A stretch of DNA of 64,000 nt from Icerya purchasi (lineage: Eukaryota > Arthropoda > Insecta > Hemiptera > Monophlebidae). The notes beneath the pieces are model-generated. The model was not told the DNA's origin. It saw only the letters and a list, made by a program, of their open reading frames with translations, and made no database searches. The position numbers and the translations under genes were made by a program. The DNA is taken from positions 5,456,001 to 5,520,000 of the forward strand of contig CM077116.1 of NCBI GenBank assembly GCA_039619475.1. The letters are read 5' to 3'. Within the stretch, counting starts at the first letter, position 1; every line of letters begins with the position of its first letter. Positions 20,256-31,029 of this stretch are shown piece by piece.

Positions 20256-21090
20256 ATGAATTACGCGTGCATTACTTGTTTGATTCTCGGAATTTTCGTG
20301 TTTAACATTTGTTCGATCAAATCCAAAGAGACTGATAATGACCCGCTGGAAAATGTCCAAGTGTTCGATGACAGCGGTGAAAATTCGATGGCTCTTTCTA
20401 GCAGAAAGAATAGCACCTTGAAGGCGATTTCTTCTATTATGAGTCTGGCCAGTCTGCAACAAAAGCCTACTGCAACTTTCGCCAAAAATTCAAGTAAGCC
20501 CGCGGCAGAATCGATCGAAATATTCGAAATAAATTCTTCGTCCGAGGACAACGCTAACGTTGGGGAAGAAGAACAGAAAAATCAATCAGCCGAGAAAGCT
20601 GATCTCGAGAACACCGAAAATGCTGAAGCATTAGCTAATGTAAACATTTCAGCCGATCTGATGAGTAAAATACTACCGGAAATTCTGAAATACAGCGGTC
20701 GAGCCGCGGTTCCTGCGTCAAGCGAAGATACAATTCTGAAAAGCAGCATTCGGCAACAAAATGAACCCTACGGCGAGGAGAGTGCCGCTTACATTCGTCA
20801 ACTGGGGCACGACGGCGATGCAGACAGCAAATCGTCCGTTACGAGGTCGCAACGATTAGTTGAGTCTCGTGAGAGTAATGAAGAAACGGATGATACGGTG
20901 GAATTTTCTCACTTCGACGACACCTACAACGTCAGCAGACTGGAGGAGTTGTTCGATTTATACAATCCGTATCGGCTGTGGCAATTATGGCCCGGTGGTT
21001 TTCATCTTTCGCTCTTATCTTCCGCCTGCAAGGTTCAAATGGAAACCTTTTTGAGTTCTCTGCAGAAAGCTACGCCGTGGGCGTTAAAGA
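20256..21090 (+). CDS. First coding exon of an NRF-6-like secreted/membrane acyltransferase
   Basis: This exon encodes 278 residues plus one base. Residues 1-20 form a signal peptide with a hydrophobic core (CITCLILGIFVFNICS). Residues 21-225 are acidic and Ser/Asn-rich with N-glycosylation sequons at N52, N78, N93, N109, N130 and N225. From about 228 the sequence reads LEELFDLYNPYRLWQLWPGG, then SACKVQMETFLSSLQ and TPWALK. The Cys-x-x-[DQ] ... L..L ... WALK pattern is the start of the NRF (nose resistant to fluoxetine) domain, which precedes a multi-pass acyltransferase-3 domain in this family. The exon ends at a strong donor. The split codon starts with A, which fits the M of the family's WALxM(L)DA. 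Base composition is clearly more GC-rich than its surroundings. The domain call rests on a short match; C-terminal exons were not found. Confidence 0.7.
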
Positions 21091-21096
21091 GTAAGT
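21091..21096 (+). other. Splice donor GTAAGT (phase 1)
   Basis: GTAAGT directly follows AAAGA. Reading through would add only Ser-Lys and a stop, so the exon almost certainly splices here, after the first base of a codon. Confidence 0.75.
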
Positions 21097-23140
21097 AACA
21101 CGATCCAATAATAACAAAATTTGTAAAAATGCTGTTGCACACTTTCACGACTTCACGTAAGTTTGTAATCGCTATAAAAGAAGGGTTTCTCAAATCGTTG
21201 AATCGATGGTCCAAGTTTTCTACAATTCGTTTAATGTTCACGTTACCCTTAGTAACCTATCAAGGATAAACCAATCAACGGGTTTTAATCATAAAATATG
21301 AAGGTGCTTATCTGGCATACTTATATAATGTGTGTGTAATAAGAAGTTTACAAATAAAACTTATGCATCTATAAATACATTTAACATTTTATACCGGAAT
21401 TTTATTTAAAAAAAAGAAAAAAAAGAAAAGAAAACCTTAATAATATTATTTTGCATCTTTTTAAATAGTCTTACAAACATTTTTCAAGAATCCTTTTATT
21501 AAAGACCGGGGTACTAATCTTCAAAGCATTCCCTTGTGTATGAATTGCGCTTTCTTTATTTAAAAAAAGTAGGTGTATTTATTGACTCTGTCATGTTTTC
21601 AACCCGATACAGTAAGGTGGAACTCCTTAACCATACACGGTATTTTGGTAACGGCTTTCTGTTGTTTTCTAAGATCTTCTATCATGCTCTAATTTAACCT
21701 GTAGAACTCCAGCCAGCATTGCAACCTCGTCGTTCTATCTGATGTTTTTATTGCTTTTGAGTAATATTTGTATGCCTGCTGTCGGTTCCGTGCGTTGTCT
21801 TACCCGCCCATCGCCATTTTAATGCCGACTCATATATACCTGTATGTAGAAATCAAAGTTTTCCCAGACTTATTTTCCCTTGATACTATCACATTCGAGT
21901 GGTGGAATCGTACCTACACTGTTACTGTGTTCGAAACACAGGTAAACAGTTTGCTGCAGTAGTACGGGTTCTTTCATCAGGGCAAGTATTAGACCACGTC
22001 TGTTGGATGCAGCTGAGGAAGTTGAACATTACGAGTATTGATTAGGGAACACTTACAGTGATCCTGAAATTTTTAAACAGTTAACATTCAGAGTAGAGCC
22101 GATTACGGCAACGGAAGGGTCTCCGTTTCTTTTTTCAACGTACCGAAAGTAAATGTTGAAATTTGAATGGTTTTTTTAAATAACGTTGAAATCAACATAT
22201 CCGTGAAAATTTTATGGTTGCATGCCATAATTTAACGCTATCCTGTGTTTCTTCGTGATGGGTTTTCAATTGGCCGTAGCAGGCATTCAAGGTTAAAATT
22301 TTAAGAGTTTAGTACTATAAAATGTTTGGTAAAAATTGATCGTTTTGATCGAATAATTATATTTTGTTGCCTGTTGGCTGATATATAATATATATTTTCA
22401 TTCAATTAAAATTAAATAATTTTTTAAAATTAATTGCGTAAAATTTTCAAATTTAATTATTCTATAGTTAGCACAGTTAAGCATCGGCTATTTTGATTTT
22501 TTACAAACCTTTCAACGTATGCTGCCAACTGAATAAACGTAATCAAAGGATTTTGAATGTTTAACAATTTAGTATTCAATTTTTAATGATTGTACAAAGA
22601 GTACAGAGAGATTTTAATAATTTCAGAATCGTCAAATTTCACGTATACTCCTCACAAGTTCGCTTAAAATAAATTATCCCCATCATTTAGTAACGGGGTT
22701 TAGTGAACCGTCTCTAAATTAGTTTCGTACGTGAATATCTTTTTTTCTTTCCTACGTTCACACATTCGTCAGCGTTAGGAAAAGCAGTCTGAAGTTTTTG
22801 GTTACTTATACGTGAGCTTTAATGAATCCTGGGCAATTTTCTCCCCCTCTCTCTCGGTTTTATACTAATGACAACGTCATTCTTAGCTTGACCCCCAACA
22901 TTTTTTTCTGTCACAAAAACTGTAACGAAAATTTGTTCCAAAACGTGACATGCTTTATAGATATATATATATATATTATTATATATATATAGGAAGACAA
23001 AGTGCAGACAAAATGGTCAAAGGTTTGAGATTTGATTGTAAATAACATTTCCAGTAGTAACTAATAAAACTCTTGTTGCAGAATTCTTTATTACTTTTTC
23101 TGTAATTTCAATATATGATTTTATAAAACATTACTAATGC
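21097..23140. other. Probable first intron of the NRF-like gene
   Basis: No exon with the expected DA-G-K or LGxxxxC continuation of the NRF domain was seen. An AT microsatellite occurs at about 22963-22993. Otherwise this is unassigned AT-rich sequence. Confidence 0.45.
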
Positions 23141-23379
23141 ACTCGGTAGCCTAGTGGTTAAGGCGCTTGACTACTAAATCAGTGGGCACGACTTGTCTCG
23201 TTCCGGATCTGAATCGCTCCCAAGCTTACCGAGCCTGAAATAATTGGGTACCAGAGAAATCTGGGGAGGAACTGGCCCCCCTACTCTCCATTTGTGCCGT
23301 TGCGATTAGTACACTGTGAATCTTAACTTCACAACCCTCGACACCTTGCTAAAGAGTATAGGACTTACTTTACTTTTAC
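23141..23379 (+). mobile_element. SINE family A, copy 2 (longest copy, with tRNA-like head)
   Basis: The head has an A box TAGCCTAGTGG (23147-23157) followed by TTAAGGCGCTTGACT, as in tRNA-derived SINEs; the B box near 23205-23215 is degenerate. The body shares GCCTGAAATAATTGG, CCAGAGAAATCTGG, GGCCCCCCTACTCTC, ATCTTAACTTCACAA and the 3' end GGACTTACTTTACTTT with copies at 7046-7222 and 33718-33953. The tail shows a TTTAC repeat rather than poly(A). The flanks TTACTAATGCAC and TTACTAAAACAC are a possible imperfect target duplication. Confidence 0.8.
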
Positions 23380-23539
23380 TAAAACACTGCATAGTTACTA
23401 AATTGTCTATTCAAATATTTAATAAAAATTAGAAGATATTATTATAAAGAATTATTTATAATGTAATATTTTTGCGTAATTAATACTTTCTAAACTATTC
23501 CTTAATATATATACATAAAAAAATCTGGTCAACATCCTT

Positions 23540-24060
23540 CATTTCAGCTTCTTTGTGATCTGCTTTTCAATACTATGTCTACGTTCTAATAAAGCTTCTT
23601 CTCGTGACTTCACCTTCACTGCTGAAATATTTATTATAATCATCTGAGTTTGATTTTTGTATATTGGATTGTTTTTAATTGTCATAATCGTTTGTTTTTA
23701 ACTGCTTCTGGACCATTTAATTTTCCTTAGACTATATTATTCTACAAAGTGTCCATCTACTTACCCGCCTGAATTATTTTTTTCTGGTTTTTTATAAATA
23801 TATTTGTGTGAAGATTCTTTTTCTTTCTAGGAAACAAGTTTATAACCGTACAACAAACACGGTTTTTACGTTCAGCTAGAGATTTTTAGTGTTCCATAAA
23901 TTTATGCCTGCTGCGATTGAACATAAAGTTCCGCTCAACTAAAGGGCATTAAAGCTATCATTTTAAAAATAGATAAAATCAACAACTGACGCGCCGTTTT
24001 TTCCTCCTTACATTACGCGCATAGAATACTCCGTTTAAAAGTAGTTGCCCCTTGCTAGTA
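23540..24060. repeat. Dispersed repeat, copy 1 (pair with 46.6-47.2 kb)
   Basis: Shares a collinear series of blocks with 46620-47170: GTGTCTAC(G), TGTC(C/T)ATCTACTTAC, GGAAAC followed by TATAACYGT-CAACAA and an ACGG block, a TTAAACTAAAG-like block, an AATxxATAAAAT-CTGACxCG block, and AGAATACTCCGTT. Similarity is patchy and interrupted by indels. On the minus strand both encode NGVFYxRxVxRxxxxVSC, so an old coding element is possible. Class unknown. Confidence 0.5.
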
Positions 24061-24339
24061 CGGAAATCTTCCGTAATTCATTTTTTTAAAAAAAATAGAA
24101 CTGCTCTTTTTTTTCTTAACATATCGATCAAAAAAATGGATACTTGGACTAGAGAACTCGCGATGACCAGTAATCTGCAGAAGATCATCTGGAATAGGAG
24201 CCATACGGAAAGAGCTTGTAGATCAAATAACGCTGAAATCACAGGAGTACACAAAAATGGCTTGAAGTGTAATTTTAAAATTTTTTTTTTTTTTGAGCAT
24301 GTTGGCTAAGCACATTACCCAATTCACAGGTATGATAGT
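24061..24339. other. Unassigned DNA
   Basis: The open frame at 24052-24309 shows no domain; no feature is supported. Confidence 0.4.
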
Positions 24340-25000
24340 ACTAATGATTATATAGGAAAAATATTAGAAATAGAACATATGAATGAAGCTAACAAAGAAA
24401 TAACCAAGAGAGAAGAAAAAGAAAGGATGCTGCGAGCACTGTAAGGCGTAGGGAGGCCAAGACGCAAAAGACCGGAATACAATATCGCGCGTTCTGAAGA
24501 AATGAAAGAACATTCAAGTAAAATGTAATTCGCATCACAAGTGAAGTTTGCTTCTGACGGATCAAACGGGCAAAGAGTAGACTAAGTAATGGACAAAACG
24601 GAAGAGCGAAGCAGGAAGCAAGCTGTGATTTAACCGCAGTCTAATTATAGATGAGATAGTTGACCGCTTCATGTTAGGGAAATTAGGAAACCGCGAAAAA
24701 TGAGGAGGAATGGGCTGTATGGCTAAACAAAAAGAAGCAGGATTGGAAAATGCAGAAGGATAGAGATCAGATCAACAGTCGCGGTGGCAACGAAAGGAAA
24801 GAGGAAGAAGACTTTGGGCTGGAACATGACTAATGAAGCGACCGTCTGCAACAGCTGAACGTGCCAACGAGTTAACTAACTCGTTGTCCGAAATTCCACA
24901 ATGACTAGGAATCCACAATAGATCAATATGAACAGAGCGGGAATGAAATAGATGCGAAATTAAGGAGCGCATGTGAAACAATTTTACAATCAGAGATGAC
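24340..25000 (-). mobile_element. I-group non-LTR retrotransposon, 3' fragment
   Basis: The minus-strand frame 24981-24772 reads HIDLLWIPSHCGISDNELVN and SLARSAVADGRFISHVPAQS, the distal RNase H motif with its His and Asp neighbourhood. Shifted frames below it give a decayed CRLRFGH segment and a finger-like region near 24480-24560. The 5' two-thirds of the element are absent. Confidence 0.8.
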
Positions 25001-26099
25001 TGATATATTAAGACAGCGATTAAAAGAATAGCATGAAGAATTAAGCAGTTGTACAGTAAAAATCTGTTATTTCGATCACAATTTCGGCATGCAAATAGAA
25101 AATTTATTGTTTATGCCGAGACAGCGGCAGAAAATTTAATTTGGAAAGGTTTTTTTAGATGAATTTAAGAAAAAGAAAATAAACCATCCATTAATTTCTG
25201 TATAAAAAAACAAAAAACAAAAAACGTCCACAGAGAACGAAACAAATTTAACATTGTTAAATGCTTATTGTAAATTTGACGAAATCGATAAAAAATACCC
25301 GTAGAGTCATTATAAAAATTATTACAAAAAGCGGACGAATAAAAATTACCAATTTCTTCGTAAGTAAGAAAAAACTGAACCACTGCCGTTTTTACACAGT
25401 CATTTTATCCCCCTTCTCCACTGCTTTAGGTTTTCATATTTTTAAAAAATATTTGTACCTTGATTATAAATAAATGGAGTTAAAAGTTATTCCGCAAAAT
25501 ATTTCCGGATTAACTGTTTTGGTAAATCTTAAGCGTAAAAAAATTATAATATTTTATCCGATATCGGATGTAACAGCGAACCGATTAAAACGATCAGATT
25601 ATTTAAAAACAAAAAAAACAAAACAATCCCAATTCGAATATTTTCTTAAAATAAATTTCCGTTTATTTTACCGAAACAAATTATGCAACAAAACAGTTTA
25701 GCAGACAGAGTGAATAAAGAATAAAATTATTCCCTGCGATACGGAATTTTCTTGTAGTATTAACAGAGGGAATAGGGTTTTTATAAATTCTTAGAAATAT
25801 TTTGGCTCAATCGTATCGCGTACCACGCTATTTATACTAATTACACACTGGTCTGCAAAAAAAAAAAAATTTTTCTTTCATGATTTTTATGCATAATTAT
25901 CACAAATTTAATATTTCTGAATACAAATATATATTATAAAAAATTACAAATCACTATAATTTTTTTTTAATGTAATTTTTCTATAAAACTCTTTTTTTTT
26001 TTGCTTCAAATTTAAATTATATATTTTATAACTGATGCAATATTAGATAAAATTTGTTACAAAACATCAAAAACCATTAGATAATGATGTAATTACTTG
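25001..26099. other. Unassigned AT-rich DNA
   Basis: Very AT-rich with many homopolymers. Open frames at 25165-25383, 25261-25473 and 25474-25701 show no domain and look like chance. Confidence 0.5.
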
Positions 26100-27392
26100 C
26101 TGTTAATAGTATTTCACTTTGTAGTTTTCTTCCTTTTCATATTTTCTATTGAAGTTTCGCAACGAATCGACCAACAAAAATCGAAAAACATTGCTTCTAA
26201 CCATTTCCCGTTGTAGCGCCTCTCTATGTGCACCATGTCTTAATGAAACCTTTAACCATGTTTATCTCATATTGCTCCAAGATTTGCGGGGAAGAAATCT
26301 AAGTGAGAGTCTAAAAAATGAATTTTAAGGGCCATGTTGCATTTCAGAGCTTTATATACAGAAAGAAGTTCTCGGATGATTTCCTGGTAGTTTTCATTTT
26401 TTTTGTTTCCAAAAAAAGTTATGACACACTTCTACGAAAGCGGTCCTTTTTCAGCTTTATTCAACGTACTTAAAAAATTTGAGTCCTTCATAAGCTCTCG
26501 TATTTGGGGACCTACAAAGATTACTTCTTTCAATATCACCTTGTTGATTCGAGGGAATTTGGTTTTGAGGTATTGAAAGCCTTCACCATCTCTGTTCGTG
26601 GCTTTTACAAAATTTTTCACAAGACTCAGCTTTATATGGAGCGGTGGTAAAAAATATTTTTCACTTTGAACTAAAGGTTCTTCTTTTACATGCTTGACTC
26701 TAGGCATCAAACTCGCTCTTTTTGGCCAATTTTTCACTGCGTAGTGCTTATCTCTTGCGCGACTGTCCCACTCGTATAAAAAACAACAGAATTTTTTGTA
26801 CCCTCCTTGCAATCCAGTTAACATTGCTACTACTGATCAGCACGGATGTTCCATGTGTACTACTGTAAATATTGAATTTTTTCCAATAACAACTTCATAT
26901 TTCCATAATTTTCTGTCATGTTTGTTGCATGTGCTAGGAGAATTGAAGGATATTTATTACCATTGTGAAGTAATACAGCTTTTAAACTGATTATGGACGA
27001 ATCAATAAAAAGTCGCCATTCCACCCATCCTTCGGGAAAACCCATTTCTTGTAGAAGTTCTTTAGAATTATTACAAAATACCAAATCACCCCCTTTTTGG
27101 TGAAATAACTCATAAAATCTTCTTGTCCGTTACGAACATATGAGACTTTTGTATTTTTATCTAACAAATTCCGTTGTTGTAATCTTGATCCAAGAAGTTG
27201 ATCCTTAGATTTTGAGAGCCCTAAATCGCGAACAAACTGATTCAAATCAGATGGCGTAAGAAGAAGAGGTTTTGTTAAGTCTGTATATAATGATGAAGAA
27301 GCAGAGGAAATACTCGATTGACTAAGTGCAGGATAAGCGTCTCTGATATCGTTCTATTTCTTTCTATCAGTGCGAGTCGTTTTTGTGTGTAC
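26100..27392 (-). pseudogene. Broken copy of a conserved, unnamed multi-copy animal ORF family
   Basis: Minus-strand order: SDLNQFVRDLGLSKSKDQLL and GSRLQQRNLL (about 27250-27170); a frame change; DLVFCNNSKELLQEMG; WRLFIDSSIISLKAVLLHNG (about 27030-26970); GNMKLLLEKIQYLQ; a damaged patch near 26800-26860; then CCFLYEWDSRARDKHY, FLPPLHIKLSLVKNFVKATN, RINKVILKEVIFVGPQIREL (about 26780-26460); then in other frames KIHFLDSHLDFFPANLGAI, RFH-DM and a WxxAMFFDFCWSI segment (about 26340-26150). I recall this layout (DLxRDLxLxK, WRLFIDSSxxSLKxVLLHNGN, CFLCxWDSRA, LPPLHIKLGxMKxFVKA, FDGPQIRxLxxD, HSHLDxFPxNLG, GERFHQDI, DYCWS) as a family of uncharacterised proteins present in many copies in aphids, Hydra and other invertebrates. 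I know of no assigned function. At least four breaks make this copy non-functional. Confidence 0.75.
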
Positions 27393-30056
27393 AAATAGTA
27401 TCTGAACTGAATAGAGCTCCATTAATGCAAGAACGACAGACAAAATATGTATAATTTTGAGCTATTAAGAAAAAAAACCGTTTAAATAAATATTTACGTG
27501 ATAGCAAAAAATGGAAAGTAAATCTGGATTCAGCACGTTAAACTCCTCATATTCATCATATTTTTATTTAAAGGAGGATTTGGTTGCAACCCCAGGTGTT
27601 ATTTAACACACGTTAGATCATCGCTTCTTTCGAAAGTATTATTTAGTAATTATTATTATTGTTATCGCGTTATTGTTACTGCTATTATTATTATTTATCG
27701 TTATTCATTATTATTACATTGCTTATTGTTATTATTAATATTATTTGTTAGATTATTTAGAAACGCATAGAGAGAGAGAGAAAGAGATAGATAGATAGAT
27801 GCGGCAATGAAAATAGTGTTCAATACGTCAGTCGAATAATATCATTTCGTCCGCTACCGACAGTGAAAGTCCGACATATGTCGTTTAAAGTCACTTAAAA
27901 AAAAAACACGCCATTCTCTCAACGGAGTGCGTTTTAATAATTTTACCATTCAATTTCCGATTAATTTAGGCAATTGTTAAAAATTACAGAACTGCGTGAA
28001 CCAGGCGCAACGTAGAAATCGACATTGCGTCTTAATCGGTGGAAATGGAATAGGTTTTTAGTCCACTTTATGATCGCTTGATTTTCTCCAAGATTAATTT
28101 TGACGCAGAATTGTACACTTTTCAAGGAACTGTCACAGTTGACTACTCTGCATCTATTGTTGCGTAATAATATACATATATCAAAGTAACCTGGAAGAGA
28201 AGCTGTTGACAGGTTAGTAATGTTAATGGCAGAGGAATTCGTAGAAACTATTATAGGAAAGAACCGACATTCGTTAATTATAATCGTTCTCGGTTATCCA
28301 TTTTACACTAAAAAGAACCTTAACTGATTGAAAATAGCGCTTGTATAATACAAGAATCGAATAAAATGGAAATATTTGTAGTGTTTACAAGATTTGTTGA
28401 CATATTTTCAGAATAATACGGTATGCCGTAAAAGAGATTGGAAAGAATTTAAAAAGAAAAGTACTGGCCAACGCTATCTTGTATTAAAAAAAAAAAAATC
28501 CTAAATCTAATCCGACAGTCCATTTTTCCCGTATTATCTTACGGACACATTAAATCTCGCCCCGTGCTCTAGCTTATGTTCACTCGTTGGCATTTCTCCA
28601 TTGTCGTATAATTGACCGCGCCGGCTTTTGTTTAGTTCTACTAAATTATTTAGCTTTCATTTTTACAATTCTCTATGTATGGTTCATTTGATTTTAATAA
28701 ACCGATGAAAATCTTTCCGCTTTACCGACAAGGGCATATCGGTAGAACAACAAATCTAGGTAAAATGATTACAAAACACCTCTGTTTCTTTGTGCTGCAA
28801 ATTGTATTAATTACTGCCGCCCATGTAAATATACGTAAATTACACATATTTGTATGATTGATATTACTCGGTAATTTCTGGAGAATTGTTTAACAAGATG
28901 AAGAATAGTATTTTGGTTGTTATATAATATCGCAAATTGTACACATTTAAATATCCATTTGACGCAGCTGTTAAATAATAATCGATTAAAATAACATTTT
29001 AGAAAATCGTATGGAATTGTTTAACGCTTAAATGCCAAATTGTGTATAATACATATATGCTATTAACATTTTTAAGAACTTTGTAATTATGTAATACCGT
29101 TCGTGTTAGACAGTTGACTGAAAAATAGTTATTTCACAGAAAAATTAGATAGCAGTATATTTTTAGTTTTATTATTATTATTATTATTATTATTATAATT
29201 ATTATTATTTTTAAATGGTAAATTTATTAATATAAATATAATTGAAAAATAATAAAAACGGATATAATTCATTCGTATAAAAATGTAATGTACTCAGTAA
29301 AAATTCAAATTTCACATTGTATCCTTACCGTTTAATATCGCTACATAGATAGTCATTTCGATATATGAAATATTACAAAATAATTTAAATGCAAATCATA
29401 TTTCATAGTGCAAATATTACATCATCATTTTTACTTAGCGAAGAAAGCCTCGTGACTTGGAAATGAGGTTTAGTATGAGACTGTAAACGCTCTTTTTCGT
29501 TGTGAAGTCACACTGTTATTGTGAGAAATACACTTTTTGTCATTTAAGCTTTATTGATTTTTTTTTTTATTGGTGCGTATCAGATGTATGTTTTTTTGCT
29601 GTTATAACTTTATTTTGTAATCACTTTTTACGAAACGGCCTATTTATTTGAATAGAAATTACGTTACTTCCCTTGTTTTTTATTTTTTTTTTATTAATAA
29701 TCGCAATATTTTTAAATTTTACTTGTTCCGAGTTTTTTTTTAAAGAAATTTCATATAGTCAGAAATATACTAGGTACTCACGTAAATACAACGGTTGCCC
29801 CAAAAATACCAGAAAGGGTTCACTTTGATACGGTGGACGAAGCTGCCGGTCCGCCGATGACATAGGATTGTAAAATAAATAGGTATTAATAGAAAACTCG
29901 TTGTGCGTAAGCGAATTTCTTACTTTGCTGTAATTGGTTAAATAAAGGCAGGAATTTTTAAGCCTGCAACTTTTAATCATTTAGAATCACCGGCCAAAAT
30001 GCGAGTTAGCAAGTTGGTGATTGCGCATCTAGCAATAAAGCTGAACGTGATCGATT
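27393..30056. other. Unassigned AT-rich DNA with microsatellites
   Basis: Contains an imperfect (ATT)n tract at about 27646-27752, a short GA/GATA tract at 27769-27800, and (TTA)n at about 29168-29210. The open frames at 28675-28857 and 29759-29980 have no recognisable domain. Confidence 0.5.
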
Positions 30057-30260
30057 AATTTTTTTATTTTTGGACTCGTCAACCAGGGACCTCGTCCAGA
30101 AACAATAGGAAGAAGAGTTAACTAATTAAAACTTAATTCGATCGGAAATGGCAGGAACAACAGACTGAGACGGAATGGAGAGGATATAGGGAGCACAGTA
30201 GGGAGCAGGAAGCCTCGACTTTAAACGGAGTAAATAAAGGGATTAAAGAGTAACTGTATG
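30057..30260 (-). mobile_element. I-group retrotransposon 3' end fragment
   Basis: A T run at 30058-30067 is followed by TGGACTCGTCAACCAGGGAC, the same tail layout as at 40.32 kb (poly-T, TCTGGACTCGCTGAC). The purine-rich block behind it is what the Ser/Phe/Leu-rich C-terminus of this family looks like on the plus strand. Only the last about 200 bp is present. Confidence 0.5.
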
Positions 30261-30289
30261 TTTTTCGTTTTTTTTTTGTTTTTATTTTG

Positions 30290-31000
30290 TGTACAGCTGA
30301 AAAGAATGGTAATGTTAAGCCTACAGCGCCGTCGATCATTTTTCGCTGGCACATTCAGCATGGATTGATGAGTCGGCAGCACTTATTCCACAGAGCAAAC
30401 GTAACGGCGCGTTCTGAAGAAAATGTAAATACAGTATTATCGATTATTATTTGCGGCATTTATCGTGCGCAGAAAGCTCCCGGAAATCATTGACATCCCA
30501 AAAAGTTTTCGATACATCGAATTTTGAAGGACGAGTTTGAACTGTGTGCGTTCGATTTTGGCCCGGAATTCCTTTACATGGGGTTTAGAAAGACGTGTGC
30601 AAATTTGCAGCGAACGGCTTAAATTGATGCGGAAAAATCGAATTTTCTAAAAAATGTTGACCGTTCTTGACAAAAATTACGTGCGCTATATTTTTTGAAG
30701 ATTAAAAAGGTTGCGCAAGCTATTGCCGCGAAAAAAATGTTGTTGATTGCATTTTTCGATTATCGCGAGAAAATATATAAGCTCTACAATGTCATTACCG
30801 CGACGTTTTTCTAACGTTGGGGATCACGTTACGATGAAAATTAAAGAAAGCCTGCACATTTTATCATGAATAGCCTCAGAGGGCGGGAATCGTTCCAGCA
30901 TTTTTGAAAAAATTCAACACTTGGGTTATTGCTTCCAATCCAGGGCACCGTGTGCCTAACGGTTGTTTAAGAGATTCGAGTCAAATATCGCGAATTGCGT
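30290..31000 (+). pseudogene. Possible Tc1/mariner-superfamily transposase relic
   Basis: Frame 30287-30493 reads APSIIFRWHIQHG, then VTARSEENVNTV, and shortly after, in the same region, HRILKDEFEL, resembling the HTH-linker-HTH order of a mariner N-terminus (TIxRWxxxF ... RTARSEENV ... RILKKDL). Further on, KKMLLIAFFDY near 30735-30770 resembles the KxMLIxFFD strand before the second catalytic Asp. Terminal inverted repeats were not found. Many breaks; the identification is tentative. Confidence 0.35.
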
Positions 31001-31029
31001 GGACATATTTATCGGGGGAGTACACCACA

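Noticed and set aside
20261..20551. Minus-strand frames opposite the NRF-like exon
   Set aside because: They are shadows of the plus-strand exon, which has a signal peptide, domain and donor.
22000..22040. A second NRF exon (LLDAAEEV)
   Set aside because: The peptide resembles the expected LDA continuation, but there is no acceptor AG at the right place and a stop follows within about eight codons.
23141..23215. A tRNA gene at 23.14 kb
   Set aside because: Only the A box is good; no cloverleaf closes, and the body is shared with two other dispersed copies, so it is a SINE head.
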